Shown here one piece after another: positions 1 to 9,105 of a stretch of 64,000 nucleotides of DNA. The notes beneath the pieces are model-generated. The model saw only the letters and a program-made list of their open reading frames with translations. It was not told the DNA's origin and ran no database searches. The position numbers and the translations under genes are program-made. This DNA is from Atopobiaceae bacterium (GTDB taxonomy: Bacteria > Actinomycetota > Coriobacteriia > Coriobacteriales > Atopobiaceae), in contig JAUNEG010000011.1 of NCBI GenBank assembly GCA_030525685.1, positions 1 through 64,000 on the forward strand, written 5' to 3'. Within the stretch, counting starts at the first letter, position 1, and each line of letters begins with the position of its first letter.

Positions 1-2
1 GC

Positions 3-256
<254 letters not shown>

Positions 257-260
<4 letters not shown>

Positions 261-1261
261 CGTCCGCCGAGGTCCTGGCCGCCTACGCCCCCGCCGCCAA
301 GCTCGATCCCGCGCTTCCCGCCTGGGACGGCGAGCTCGCCGGCAGGCTGCTCATGGCGCCGATGGCCGGCGTCTCCGACGCGGCGTACCGCCTCATGGCG
401 CGCGCGGGCGGCGCGGCGCTTGCCTACTCCGAGATGGTCTCGTGCGCCGGGCTCCACTACGGCGAGAAGAGCTGGGAGCTCGTTGACCCCGACCCGGCGG
501 AGCCGGAGATCGCGGTGCAGCTCTTCGGCTCCAAGCCGGAGCTCTTCCGCGAGTCCGCGGAGCGCGTGGCGGCGCGTCTGGGCGAGAGGCTCGCGCTCAT
601 CGACGTCAACATGGCCTGCCCCGTTCCCAAGGTGACCAAGAAGGGCGAGGGCTCGGCGCTGCTGGAGAACCCCGCGCTCGCCGCGGAGATCGTGCGCGCG
701 TGCCGCGAGGGCGCCCCGGGAGTCGCCGTCACGGTGAAGATCCGTCGAGGCCGCTCCATGGGGCGGGAGGTCGCGCCCGAGTTCGCACGGGCGATGGAGG
801 ACGCGGGCGCGGCGGCCGTGGCCGTGCACGGGCGCTTTGCCACGCAGATGTACCACGGCGAGGCGGACTGGGGCGCCGTGAGCCGCGTCGTGGACGCGGT
901 GGGCATTCCCGTCATCGCCTCCGGCGACATCCTCTCGCACGACGCCGCGCGACGCGTGCTCGCGGAGACCGGGGCGACGGCCGTGATGGTCGCGCGCGGG
1001 ACCTACGGCAACCCGTGGGTCTTCTCGGGCCACGAGCCGAGCGTCGCCGAGAAGGTCGCGGCGTTCGAGTGCCACGTGCGCCTGCTCGACGCCACGGGTG
1101 CCCACCTCAAGCGCGCCCGCAGCCTTGCCGGCTGGTACTTCAGGGGCATGCCCGACGCCGCACGCTGGCGCAACGCCGCGATGAGCTGCGTGACGGCCGA
1201 CGAGTTCCTCGCCGTGGCCGCCGAGGTGCGTGCCCATGTCTGTCCCGAGATCCGCGGCTGA
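257..1261 (+). CDS. dus: tRNA-dihydrouridine synthase (DusB type)
   Basis: The 334-residue protein is a flavin enzyme that reduces uridine to dihydrouridine in the tRNA D-loop. Seen in order are the FMN-binding start MAPMAGVSD near residue 31, the catalytic-cysteine motif NMACP near residue 118, KIRRG, the HGR motif and the SGDI and ARGTYGNPW phosphate-binding stretches of the TIM barrel. The GTG at 257 is chosen because it overlaps the lepA stop and gives the family length; an upstream frame opening is only extra sequence antisense to nothing conserved. A gap of about 250 bases separates it from hemW. Confidence 0.9.
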
Positions 1262-1278
1262 CGTCTCGTCGAATCGGG

Positions 1279-1406
1279 TACAATGCAGGTGCCGGGAGTC
1301 GCGGCGTAGAATTCGGCTCACGTGTGCGTGTGGCTTCCGAGGGCGACGGGGCGCGCAAGCGTAGCATATCGTCCACGTGTTGCGGGGCCTGCCTGTGCGG
1401 GCCCCG
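1279..1406 (+). promoter_or_regulatory. Candidate hemW leader: -10 box and GC hairpin
   Basis: A TACAAT box at 1279-1284 could be a -10 element, but its -35 is poor. About 100 bases later a perfect 7-bp GC stem (1383-1389 with 1400-1406) is followed by TTGTCGT, so it could act as an attenuator or a processing hairpin in the hemW leader. Nothing matches an RNA family known to me. Function is inference. Confidence 0.3.
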
Positions 1407-1513
1407 TTGTCGTATGGGAGGACGATGAGACTCGCGATGGGCATGAGAGACTCGGCAAGCCGCGCTTCGCTGTTGATCTGGACAAGGCGCTCGAGCTGAT
1501 GGGGAGCATATGA
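1328..1513 (+). CDS. Doubtful small reading frame coupled to hemW
   Basis: A frame of about 61 codons ends in TGA overlapping the hemW ATG (ATGA), the arrangement used for translational coupling in many genes of this window. Its last 33 residues look protein-like, with charged residues ending in VDLDKALELMGSI. The only upstream start codons are GTGs at 1322 and 1328, neither with a ribosome binding site, and I recognise no family. It may be a relic, a leader frame or chance. An alternative 24-codon ORF with a better Shine-Dalgarno (GGGAGGAC) starts at ATG 1426 and ends at 1500. Confidence 0.2.
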   Translation: MWLPRATGRASVAYRPRVAGPACAGPVVVWEDDETRDGHERLGKPRFAVDLDKALELMGSI

Positions 1514-2730
1514 CAAGCGCCCTCTATCTGCACATGCCGTTCTGCGCGCGCAAGTGCGCGTACTGCGACTTCGCGTCGTGGGCGACGCCTTCGGGCGACC
1601 CGCTCATGGGCGCGTACGAGCGCTCGCTCGAGGCGCAGCTGGACGAGGTCGCGTCTCTCGGGCTGCTCGAGGGGTGCGAGACAGCCTACGTGGGCGGCGG
1701 CACGCCGACGCTTCTGGGCGAGAAGGACCTCGGCTCGCTGGTCGAGAAGATCATGGGTGCCGCACGACCCTCTGAGCTCACCTGCGAGGCCAACCCGGAC
1801 TCGCTCACCGACGCCGTCCTTCTCGCCGTGCGCGAGGCCGGGGCCACGCGGCTCTCGATCGGCGTGCAGAGCCTGGACGACGATGAGCTTTTCGAGCTGG
1901 GGCGCCTGCATGACGCGTCGTGCGCCCGCGAATGTGTGACGGCTGCGGTGGCGTCGGGCCTCGACGTCTCGGTCGACCTCATGTGTGCGACGCCGGGACA
2001 GACGGGGGAGAGCTGGAGGTGCTCGCTCGAGGGTGCGGCCGCGCTCGGCGTGGGTCACGTGAGCGTCTATCCCCTGCAGATCGAGGAGGGGACGCCGCTC
2101 GATCGCCGCTATGCGGACGACCCGTGCGCCTGGAATGCCCCTGAGGTCCAGGCTGAGAGAATGACACAGGCTCAAGTTGAACTCGAGGCTGATGGATATT
2201 GTCGCTATGAGGTGGCAAGCTATGCGTTCCCAGGTAAAGAATGTCGTCACAACAAAGTCTACTGGACAGGTTCACCCTACCTGGGTCTAGGCACCGGAGC
2301 CTCGAGCATGCTCGACCTAGCGGGCTACCTAAGACTTTCGCGCGCCTGTCCGCAGCTCCCGGCCGCCCCGTCAGATGCCCGTCGCGTCCGGCTCACGGTC
2401 GAGACGCCCCGTCGCGAGCTCGCCGCCGAGCCGCGCCTCTCCGCACTGTCCCTCTCGCTCGAGTTCCTGACCGAGGCCCAGGCCGTCGCCGAGGACCTCA
2501 TGCTCGGCGCGCGGCTCGTCGAGGGGCTGCGCCCCGAGCTTGTGTCGCGTGCCAGCGAGCTCTTTGGGACCCGTTTTGATGACGCAGTTGACGTTCTTCT
2601 CGCTCGCGGTCTTCTGGCCGAGAAGAACGGTCGGCTCGCGCCCACCCAGCAGGGCTGGCTCCTCGGCAACGAGCTCTACGGTGCCCTCTGGGACCTCGCC
2701 CCCGCCGAGGTCATCAGTGGTGAGTGCTGA
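1510..2730 (+). CDS. hemW: Radical SAM heme chaperone HemW
   Basis: The 406-residue protein opens with the family signature HMPFCARKCAYCDF, the CxxxCxxC motif that binds the radical SAM iron-sulfur cluster. GGGTPT follows near residue 60, then SIGVQS, and a C-terminal HemW domain with ECRHNKVYW. HemW-type proteins resemble coproporphyrinogen III dehydrogenase but act as heme chaperones; whether this one does either is unproven. GGGGAG lies just upstream of the ATG. Codons 217-265 or so (2155-2300) are markedly AT-richer than the rest, although the amino acids there are conserved. The gene ends 24 bases from the convergent DUF1287 gene. Confidence 0.9.
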   Translation: MTSALYLHMPFCARKCAYCDFASWATPSGDPLMGAYERSLEAQLDEVASLGLLEGCETAYVGGGTPTLLGEKDLGSLVEKIMGAARPSELTCEANPDSLTDAVLLAVREAGATRLSIGVQSLDDDELFELGRLHDASCARECVTAAVASGLDVSVDLMCATPGQTGESWRCSLEGAAALGVGHVSVYPLQIEEGTPLDRRYADDPCAWNAPEVQAERMTQAQVELEADGYCRYEVASYAFPGKECRHNKVYWTGSPYLGLGTGASSMLDLAGYLRLSRACPQLPAAPSDARRVRLTVETPRRELAAEPRLSALSLSLEFLTEAQAVAEDLMLGARLVEGLRPELVSRASELFGTRFDDAVDVLLARGLLAEKNGRLAPTQQGWLLGNELYGALWDLAPAEVISGEC

Positions 2731-2754
2731 GCGCGGGTGCGAACCGTGTCGCCG

Positions 2755-3441
2755 TTACTTCGGGGTCCATCGGAAGTGTCCGACGATTGCACCGCATCGC
2801 TCGAGCGCATCCTCTTCGTAGGCAAGCTGGAAGGGACTGGCGTGGTGGATGAGGTAGGGGACGCCGCGCATGGTGCGCCGGTCGGACACGATGCCCACGT
2901 GCCCCTCATAGAGGACGATGTCCCCGCCCTGCCACTCCTCGAGCTCGGAGGCGTCGCACGTGAGCGCTGTCGCGTGGCGGGCAAGGAACACCTCGAGGTT
3001 GGCGGTGCGCCTGAAGTCTATGGCGGCGTCTGGCGTCTCGATGCCATACGCCTCGGGCGTCGCGCTGACGTCGTCCGCGACGAGCGCCATCAGGTCGTAT
3101 CCGGCCGCGTGCAGCGCAAAGGCAACCACGTCGGTGCATACGCCAAAGCCGTCGCTGGGATAACCGCTCGCGTAGTACGTGCTGCGGTAGCGAGGCTTCG
3201 TTGCCACGTAGGAGAGCGCCCCGCGCAGGATGTCCTCTTGGTCGTCGACGCCGTCGCCATCATGGTCGACGGGACTTGCGTGCGCGGGGATGATTCCCGC
3301 GCAGTGGTCGGGAGGACGCGCCGTCGAGGTAATGTTGATGCCCCCCGAGCCAATGGCTGCGGCAAGCGCCGCCACGGCTGTCGCCGCACAGACAAAGACG
3401 GCAACAGCAACGAACAGCGCTCTTCTTCGCACATGCTTCAT
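2755..3441 (-). CDS. DUF1287 family exported or anchored protein
   Basis: The 228-residue protein starts with a basic segment and one hydrophobic helix (about residues 8-30), suggesting export or membrane anchoring. The remainder matches DUF1287 (YiiX/NlpC-like fold): STYYASGYPSDGFGVCTDVV carries the conserved cysteine, followed by PDAAIDFRR, GGDIVLYEGHVGIVSD with the conserved histidine, and a GHFRW end. DHDGDGVDD near residue 58 resembles a calcium-binding loop where most relatives have a simpler NGIDD. The start at 3441 is chosen over an upstream in-frame ATG because GAAAGG precedes it and the helix then becomes N-terminal. It stands alone between two plus-strand genes. Its substrate is unknown; a cell-wall peptide hydrolase role is only inferred from the fold. 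Confidence 0.75.
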   Translation of the reverse strand: MKHVRRRALFVAVAVFVCAATAVAALAAAIGSGGINITSTARPPDHCAGIIPAHASPVDHDGDGVDDQEDILRGALSYVATKPRYRSTYYASGYPSDGFGVCTDVVAFALHAAGYDLMALVADDVSATPEAYGIETPDAAIDFRRTANLEVFLARHATALTCDASELEEWQGGDIVLYEGHVGIVSDRRTMRGVPYLIHHASPFQLAYEEDALERCGAIVGHFRWTPK

Positions 3442-3625
3442 CGAAGGCCTTTCGCCGGCTTCCATCATAGCCGCTCCGCGGCATCCCAAACGGCCCGCGG
3501 AGGAACCCAGCGAGGGCCGCCTGTCGTCCCGCTCCGCCCCCAGCTCTTGCCACTGGTGCACAAATGCGGCATGCTAGCAGGACAAACGCGCGGAGCGGCC
3601 GCGCACCACACGAGAGGGGGGCGTC

Positions 3626-4096
3626 ATGCCGGGCAAGCGCACCGACGTCATCAGCTGGGACGAGTTCTTCATGCGCGTGGCCGTCGCGGCCAGCCTGCGC
3701 AGCAAGGACCCCAACACGCAGGTCGGAGCCTGCATAGCCGACACCAACCACCGCATCCTCTCGGTGGGCTACAACGGCACGCCCTCGGCGCTCAACGACG
3801 ACGAGTTCCCCTGGGGAACCGACGAGGACCCGCTTCACGACAAGCACAACTACGTCATCCACGCCGAGGCCAACGCGATCCTCAACTACCGCGGCTCGCT
3901 CAAGGACATGACCGAGGCCACGGTCTACGTCACGCTCTTCCCCTGTCACGAGTGCGCGAAGACCCTCGTGCAGGCCGGCATCGGTGAGGTCGTCTACCTC
4001 GACGACAAGTACGACGGCACCGAGGACAACCTCATCTCCAAGAACATCCTTCAGCGTTGTGGGATCGCCTGCCGCCAGATTGCGCTTTCTGAATAG
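3626..4096 (+). CDS. Deoxycytidylate (dCMP) deaminase
   Basis: This 156-residue zinc enzyme should convert dCMP to dUMP, feeding thymidylate synthesis. The zinc site is visible as HAEANAIL near residue 80 (His plus catalytic Glu) and PCHECAK near residue 110 (two cysteines). The N-terminal WDEFFMRVA and the NTQVGACI and GYNGTPS segments are characteristic of dCMP deaminases of the ComEB type rather than of free cytidine deaminases. GAGAGGGGGG lies upstream of the ATG. It appears to be a single-gene unit following the divergent DUF1287 gene; dut at 35.2 kb supplies dUMP by the other route. Confidence 0.88.
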   Translation: MPGKRTDVISWDEFFMRVAVAASLRSKDPNTQVGACIADTNHRILSVGYNGTPSALNDDEFPWGTDEDPLHDKHNYVIHAEANAILNYRGSLKDMTEATVYVTLFPCHECAKTLVQAGIGEVVYLDDKYDGTEDNLISKNILQRCGIACRQIALSE

Positions 4097-4158
4097 AGGC
4101 TGTCGGGCGCGGTTATACTGTTAGGGTTCTGAGCACCGCGCATACGGGAGACCCGCAC

Positions 4159-5235
4159 ATGGCATCGATGAACGACAAGGACTACTACGCCATCCTGGGC
4201 GTCGAGAAGGACGCCTCCTCCGACGACATACGCAAGGCCTTCCAGCAGAAGGCGCGCAAGCTCCACCCCGACGTCAACAAGGAGCCCGACGCCGAGGAGC
4301 GCTTCAAGGAGGTCTCGGAGGCCTACGCCGTGCTCTCCGATCCCGAGAAGCGCCGGCGCTACGACGCCATGCGCTCCGGAAACCCCTTCGCCGGCTCCGG
4401 CGCGCCCACCCAGCCCGGGGGGTACGCCGACCCGTTCGGATTCGGCGGAAGCCCGTTCGGCTGGGGGCCCTTCGGCGCCGCGACCTCGCGCCGCCGCTCC
4501 CGCGCGTATCGCCCGCGCGCCGGCGCGGACGTCGTCTACGAGCTCACCGTCGACGCGGAGACCGCGGCCAAGGGGACCCGACGCGGCGTCACCTACCAGC
4601 GCTACGTCTCGTGCGATGCCTGCCACGGCTCGGGGTCGGTCGCCTCGGACCACGCCGCCACCTGCCCGACCTGCGGCGGGCGTGGCTCCATCACCGTCGA
4701 CACCGGCCTCTTCGGCGTCATGGCCATGACCTGCCCGGAGTGCGAGGGCACCGGCCGCGTCGTCGCGAGCCCGTGCTCTACGTGCGGCGGCTCCGGTCGC
4801 ACGATCTCCGCCAGCGAGGTCGTCGTGGACATCCCGGCGGGCTCGCATGACGGCGGCGAGGTCCGCGTCGCCGGGATGGGCAACGCCGGCACCAACGGAT
4901 CCACCGCCGGGGACTTCGTCTGCCGGGTCTGCGTGCCGGAGGAGCGCCTCAGCCGCGGGCAGGTGACCGGCTTCAACCTCATCGGCTTCGGGCTGCCGTT
5001 CCTGGCGCTCGGCCTGCTCACCTCGTCGCTTTCCGCCAACGCCGTGTTCCTCGTGATCCTGTTCGTGTTCGGCGCCTACCTCGTGGGGCGCGACGGTGTC
5101 AGGCTCGCGCCGCGCTGGTGGCGCAACGCCTGCGTGGCGACGCTCAACGGCCTCACCAACGGTCTCGTGATCGCGCTGTTCTTCGCCGCGATGTTCTCGT
5201 GCACCATGAGGCCTATGATGGGCTTCTACTACTAG
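4159..5235 (+). CDS. Membrane-anchored DnaJ-like protein with zinc finger
   Basis: The 358-residue protein has a J domain (residues 7-72, with HPD in LHPDVN), a short Gly/Pro/Phe-rich linker, and a complete four-repeat DnaJ zinc finger ([32 protein letters not shown]). A first substrate-binding domain ([17 protein letters not shown]) follows. There the resemblance to DnaJ stops. The second C-terminal and dimerisation domains are replaced by about 85 residues with three hydrophobic helices near 275-292, 295-312 and 329-347. It is thus a Hsp70 co-chaperone predicted to sit in the cytoplasmic membrane. A normal dnaJ follows 77 bases downstream. Start is ATG 4159 behind GGGAG; ATG 4168 is possible. 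Confidence 0.8.
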   Translation: MASMNDKDYYAILGVEKDASSDDIRKAFQQKARKLHPDVNKEPDAEERFKEVSEAYAVLSDPEKRRRYDAMRSGNPFAGSGAPTQPGGYADPFGFGGSPFGWGPFGAATSRRRSRAYRPRAGADVVYELTVDAETAAKGTRRGVTYQRYVSCDACHGSGSVASDHAATCPTCGGRGSITVDTGLFGVMAMTCPECEGTGRVVASPCSTCGGSGRTISASEVVVDIPAGSHDGGEVRVAGMGNAGTNGSTAGDFVCRVCVPEERLSRGQVTGFNLIGFGLPFLALGLLTSSLSANAVFLVILFVFGAYLVGRDGVRLAPRWWRNACVATLNGLTNGLVIALFFAAMFSCTMRPMMGFYY

Positions 5236-5246
5236 GTTTTTCTCGA

Positions 5247-5276
5247 CGCCCGGCCGCTCGCGCCTGGGCGCCTTTC
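5247..5276 (+). terminator. Weak hairpin between the two dnaJ genes
   Basis: A 7-bp stem with one wobble pair (CGCCCGG at 5247-5253, CCTGGGCG at 5263-5270) is followed by CCTTTCC. The poor T-tract makes it an attenuator at best. Confidence 0.3.
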
Positions 5277-5312
5277 CGTGGGTCGAGAGTTCGTTCAGGG
5301 AGATAGGGGAAC

Positions 5313-6524
5313 GTGGAACCGAAGAGGGACTACTACGAGGTGCTCGAGGTGCCTCGTGACGCCGACGCAAGGACCATCAAGCGCGCCTTTCTCAAGAAGG
5401 CCCGCACGCTGCACCCGGACGTGAACGACGCGCCCGACGCCGAGGAGCGATTCAAGGAGGTCAACGAGGCCTACACCGTGCTCTCCGACGACCAGAGGCG
5501 CGCCAACTACGACCGCTACGGCGACCCCAACGGCCCCGCCGGCTTCGGTTCCGACTACGTCGACGTCTCCGACATCTTCGGGGGCGGCGGGTTCGGCTTC
5601 GGAGACATATTCGACTCGTTCTTCGGCGGCATGGGCGGCCGCGGCGCCGCCCAGACGCAGCGGACGCGTGGTCGCGACATGGGCATCCGCCTCGCCATCA
5701 CGCTCGAGGAGGCTGCCGCCGGCTGCACCAAGACCGTCGCCTACACGCGCCTGGCCCCCTGCGAGGACTGCGGCGGCACGGGCGCGGCCGAGGGGGGCCA
5801 CCTCCGCACCTGCGGGCGCTGCCACGGCACGGGCCGCGTCGTCGAGGTCCAGCGCACCATCTTCGGGCAGATGCAGACCCAGGCCACCTGTCCCGCCTGC
5901 AACGGCCAGGGCCAGGTCATCGACCGGCCCTGCGAGACCTGCGAGGGCCAGGGGCGCACCCCGTCGCGCGAGAAGGTCGAGGTCGAGGTGCCCGCCGGCG
6001 TCCACTCGGGCCAGACCCTCACCATCGAGGGCAAGGGCGAGGCGGGGCTGCGCGGCGACGCCTGCGGAAGCCTCGTGGTCAGCGTCGAGGTCTCCGAGAG
6101 CGAGCGCTTCGAGCGCCAGGGCGACGATCTCTACTGCACCGTGACGGTCGACGCGCTGCAGGCGATCGTCGGCACCGCGGTGACCGTCGACGGCATCCTG
6201 GAGGGAGAGCAGGTCACCGTCTCCGTGCCCGCCGGCTGCCAGTTCGGGCAGCGCGTCGTGGTGGAGGGCCACGGCATGCCGCGCCTCGGCATGGCCGCCC
6301 GCGGCAACCTCGTCGCCGTCGTCCAGGTCGAGACCCCGCGCGACCTCACCCCCTCCCAGCTCGACGACATCGCCTCCATCGTCTCCGCCCGCGGCGGCGA
6401 CGGCCCGTCCGAGAGGGACCTCGAGCCCGAGGGCTTCTCCGCCGCGGCCGAGAACGCCGCCGAGCACTTCGCGCACGAGCGCTGGCGCGCACCCAAGAAC
6501 CCCTTCAAGGGTGGCCGCAGGTGA
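5313..6524 (+). CDS. dnaJ: Chaperone protein DnaJ
   Basis: The 403-residue protein has the full DnaJ layout: J domain with HPD at residues 4-70, a G/F-rich linker holding [15 protein letters not shown], four CxxCxGxG zinc motifs between about residues 150 and 215, and both C-terminal substrate-binding domains. It stimulates the ATPase of DnaK and delivers unfolded clients. Translation starts at a GTG preceded by AGGGAGATAGGGG. The stop overlaps the GTG start of mtaB by four bases, so the two are translated together. The dnaK-grpE locus is not in the window. The dnaJ-mtaB-phoH-ybeY order resembles Firmicutes-like heat-shock loci. Confidence 0.93.
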   Translation: MEPKRDYYEVLEVPRDADARTIKRAFLKKARTLHPDVNDAPDAEERFKEVNEAYTVLSDDQRRANYDRYGDPNGPAGFGSDYVDVSDIFGGGGFGFGDIFDSFFGGMGGRGAAQTQRTRGRDMGIRLAITLEEAAAGCTKTVAYTRLAPCEDCGGTGAAEGGHLRTCGRCHGTGRVVEVQRTIFGQMQTQATCPACNGQGQVIDRPCETCEGQGRTPSREKVEVEVPAGVHSGQTLTIEGKGEAGLRGDACGSLVVSVEVSESERFERQGDDLYCTVTVDALQAIVGTAVTVDGILEGEQVTVSVPAGCQFGQRVVVEGHGMPRLGMAARGNLVAVVQVETPRDLTPSQLDDIASIVSARGGDGPSERDLEPEGFSAAAENAAEHFAHERWRAPKNPFKGGRR

Positions 6525-7801
6525 GCGAGGCCAACGGCGTCTCCCTCGTCAACCTCGGGTGCCGGGTCAACCGGGTCGAGCTCGACGCCATGGCGCTCGA
6601 GCTCGAGCGCGCGGGCGCGAGGCTCGTCGCGGAGCGCGACGCGCGCGTCGTGGTCGTCAACACCTGCGCGGTCACGGGTGAGGCGGAGGCCAAGACGAGA
6701 AAGGCGGTACGCCACGCGGCGTCGCTTCCCGGCCGGCCGCTCGTCATAGCCACCGGCTGCGTCGCCAACCTCTTCGCCGACGAGATGGCCGCACTCGCCC
6801 CCAACGTGCGCGTCGAGCGCGACAAGTCAGCCGTTGCCGCCCTCGCCCTCGCCGAGCTCGGGCTTGATGGGGCCGACGACGGCCCCGACGCCCCCGCCGA
6901 GGGCTGCGCGCCCACGCCGACACCGACCGGGCGAACGCGCCCCGGCATCAAGATCCAGGACGGCTGCGACAACCGCTGCACCTACTGCATCGTCTGGCGC
7001 GCCCGCGGCGCCGGGCGCTCCCTGCCCCCCGAGCAGGTCCTCTCGGCCGTGCGCGGCGCTCAGGCAAGGGGCGCCCACGAGGTCGTGCTCACGGGCATCA
7101 ACCTCGGCAGCTACCGGGCATCGGACGCGGCCGGGCGCGAGCTGCGCCTCCCCGCGCTTCTCGACCTGCTCCTTTCCGAGACCGACGTGGAGCGGGTCCG
7201 CCTCTCCTCGATCGAGCCGCCTGACGTCACGCCCGAGCTCTGCCGCACCATGGCCGCGGCGGGGGGGCGCGTGGCGCCCTTCCTCCACGTCTGCCTCCAG
7301 TCCGGGTGCGACGAGACGCTCAGGCGCATGGCGCGCGTGTATCGCACGGCCGACTTCCGGCGCGTCGTGGAGACCGTACGCGAGCACCTGCCGCACGTTG
7401 CGCTCGGTACCGACCTCATCGTCGGGTTCCCGGGCGAGACGGACGAGGGCTTCGAGCGCTCGCTCGACTTCTGTCGCGAGGCCCGCTTCGCGAAGATGCA
7501 CGTCTTCCGCTACTCGCGCCGTCCCGGGACCCCCGCCGCGACCATGGCGGGGCAGGTGGACCCGCACGTCATGGCCGAGCGCGGCGACCGTGCCCGCGCG
7601 CTCGCCGAAGAGCTGCGCCTTGCGGAGGCGAGCCGCCTGGTGGGCGAGAGGGACCTCGTCGTCGTCCAGTATCCCGGGCGCGGGGTTTCCGGCGGCCTGT
7701 TCGACGTCCTTCTCGACTCGTCGGTCCCCGTGGACAGCCTCGTCCCGGTGCGGCTCACCGACGTCCGCGACGACGCGACGCTCCTCGCGGAGCTGCTCTA
7801 G
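6521..7801 (+). CDS. mtaB: tRNA t6A methylthiotransferase MtaB
   Basis: The 426-residue radical SAM enzyme should convert t6A37 of tRNA to ms2t6A. The N-terminal UPF0004 domain shows the three cysteines of the auxiliary cluster ([20 protein letters not shown]), followed by the radical SAM motif CDNRCTYC near residue 153 and [10 protein letters not shown]. It is assigned to MtaB rather than MiaB or RimO because of GCRVN, the WRARGAGRS segment after the cluster, and its position after dnaJ. Both other family members occur elsewhere in the window (21.2 and 29.0 kb). The C-terminal TRAM domain is short and weakly conserved. Confidence 0.88.
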   Translation: MSEANGVSLVNLGCRVNRVELDAMALELERAGARLVAERDARVVVVNTCAVTGEAEAKTRKAVRHAASLPGRPLVIATGCVANLFADEMAALAPNVRVERDKSAVAALALAELGLDGADDGPDAPAEGCAPTPTPTGRTRPGIKIQDGCDNRCTYCIVWRARGAGRSLPPEQVLSAVRGAQARGAHEVVLTGINLGSYRASDAAGRELRLPALLDLLLSETDVERVRLSSIEPPDVTPELCRTMAAAGGRVAPFLHVCLQSGCDETLRRMARVYRTADFRRVVETVREHLPHVALGTDLIVGFPGETDEGFERSLDFCREARFAKMHVFRYSRRPGTPAATMAGQVDPHVMAERGDRARALAEELRLAEASRLVGERDLVVVQYPGRGVSGGLFDVLLDSSVPVDSLVPVRLTDVRDDATLLAELL

Positions 7802-8133
7802 GTCCTTGGTCGACACTCTTTTCACGGTTTGGGTTCGCTTCCGGCGGCCGTGAACTTGAAGCGTCCGCAAAGCGGCTGGTAGTGGCGTCGTTCAAGATCA
7901 CATGCTTCATGTTGTCCGGCAATCCGAACCCAAACCGATTTCGGGTTTGGGTTCGGATTTCTAAGCGAGACGCCTAAGATGACAATTCGAAATCATATAA
8001 ACGCAGCTAGACGATTTGCTTCAATCTGAGTATGTCGTCTGCTGCCCAGCGCGCGAACCCAAACCGTGACGACGGCACCGCGCCTCCCGCGCTGATGGGC
8101 TATCATCGAGTCAGCACCCGTCCCAGGAGGAAC
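7802..8133. other. Intergenic region between mtaB and phoH
   Basis: I see no supported gene in these 332 bases. It contains four copies of the CGAACCCAAACC repeat described separately, and an AT-richer core around 7975-8035. A TATCAT at 8101-8106 could be a -10 element for phoH, but no clear -35 accompanies it. An in-frame upstream extension of phoH to 8032 is rejected because the ATG at 8134 has a perfect AGGAGG-type site. Confidence 0.6.
7826..8066. repeat. CGAACCCAAACC repeat cluster 1, with a perfect 16-bp palindrome
   Basis: Four copies of a 12-bp motif alternate in orientation: GGTTTGGGTTCG at 7826-7837, CGAACCCAAACC at 7925-7936, GGTTTGGGTTCG at 7944-7955, and CGAACCCAAACC at 8054-8065. 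The middle two form a perfect inverted repeat with 16-bp arms (7921-7936 and 7944-7959) and a 7-base loop GATTTCG. The same paired element with the same 19-base offset occurs at 39561-39590. It could be an operator, an RNA hairpin or a small dispersed element; the T-tract needed for a classic terminator is short. Confidence 0.8.
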
Positions 8134-9105
8134 ATGGAGCCAACGCAGGTCCGTTTAACCATTCCCGACTCCGTTGACCCGACCGTGCTCATGGGGCCGG
8201 CCGACTCCCTGCTCAGGCGCATAGAGGGCGGCTTCGACGCCATGGTCTCGGTGCGCGGCAACGTCGTGAGCGTCTCCGGCCCGGCCGACGTCGTCGACCA
8301 GGTGACCTCGGTCTTCTCACGGCTCATCCGGCTCGTCGACGCGGGCGAGACCCCGTCCGCCGGCGAGGTCGACGTCATAATCGACCAGGTCCGCCACGGC
8401 GCGGAGCGCGTCTCGCTCGCCGGCGACGACATCCTGCTCACGTTCCGCGGTCGCGCGATCCGGCCCAAGACCGCGGGCCAGAAGCGCTACGTCGACGCCA
8501 TCCGCACAAGCACCGTCACGTTTGGCCTGGGCCCGGCCGGCACGGGCAAGACCTACCTCGCCATGGCCATGGCCGTGGCGGCCCTCAAGCGCCACGAGGT
8601 CGGCCGCATCGTGCTCGCCCGCCCCGTCGTGGAGGCGGGAGAGTCGCTCGGGTACCTCCCGGGCACGCTCGCCGAGAAGCTCGACCCCTACGTGCGCCCG
8701 CTCTACGACGCACTCTTCGACATGACGGACATCGAGAAGGGCAACGTGCTCATCGAGCAGGGCATCATCGAGATCGCCCCGCTCGCCTACATGCGCGGTC
8801 GCACCTTCAACAACACCTTCGTCATCCTCGACGAGGCACAGAACACCACGCCCGAGCAGATGAAGATGTTCCTGACGCGCCTGGGCTTCTCGTCCACCTT
8901 CGTGGTGACGGGTGACGCCACCCAGCGCGACCTGCCCGGAGAGGGCGGCCTGGAGTCCGCCCGTCGCGTCCTCGAGGGCATTGAGGGCGTCTCGTTCGTC
9001 GACTTCGACCGAAACGACATCGTCCGGCACGCGCTCGTCGCCCGCATCGTGGACGCCTACGAGCGCGACGCCGCGGAGAGAGGGGAGGGCCGCGATGCCC
9101 GCTGA
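8134..9105 (+). CDS. phoH: PhoH family ATPase (PhoH-like, YbeZ type)
   Basis: This 323-residue P-loop ATPase begins with a small KH-like domain (about residues 1-100), which the family uses for RNA binding. The ATPase domain follows, with GPAGTGKT near residue 133, RPVVEAGESLGYLPG, and DEAQN (Walker B) near residue 232. PhoH-like proteins pair with YbeY in ribosome and rRNA quality control, and ybeY follows with an 11-base overlap, which supports that role. The start is fixed by AGGAGG seven bases before the ATG. The CGAACCCAAACC repeat cluster lies directly upstream. Confidence 0.9.
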   Translation: MEPTQVRLTIPDSVDPTVLMGPADSLLRRIEGGFDAMVSVRGNVVSVSGPADVVDQVTSVFSRLIRLVDAGETPSAGEVDVIIDQVRHGAERVSLAGDDILLTFRGRAIRPKTAGQKRYVDAIRTSTVTFGLGPAGTGKTYLAMAMAVAALKRHEVGRIVLARPVVEAGESLGYLPGTLAEKLDPYVRPLYDALFDMTDIEKGNVLIEQGIIEIAPLAYMRGRTFNNTFVILDEAQNTTPEQMKMFLTRLGFSSTFVVTGDATQRDLPGEGGLESARRVLEGIEGVSFVDFDRNDIVRHALVARIVDAYERDAAERGEGRDAR

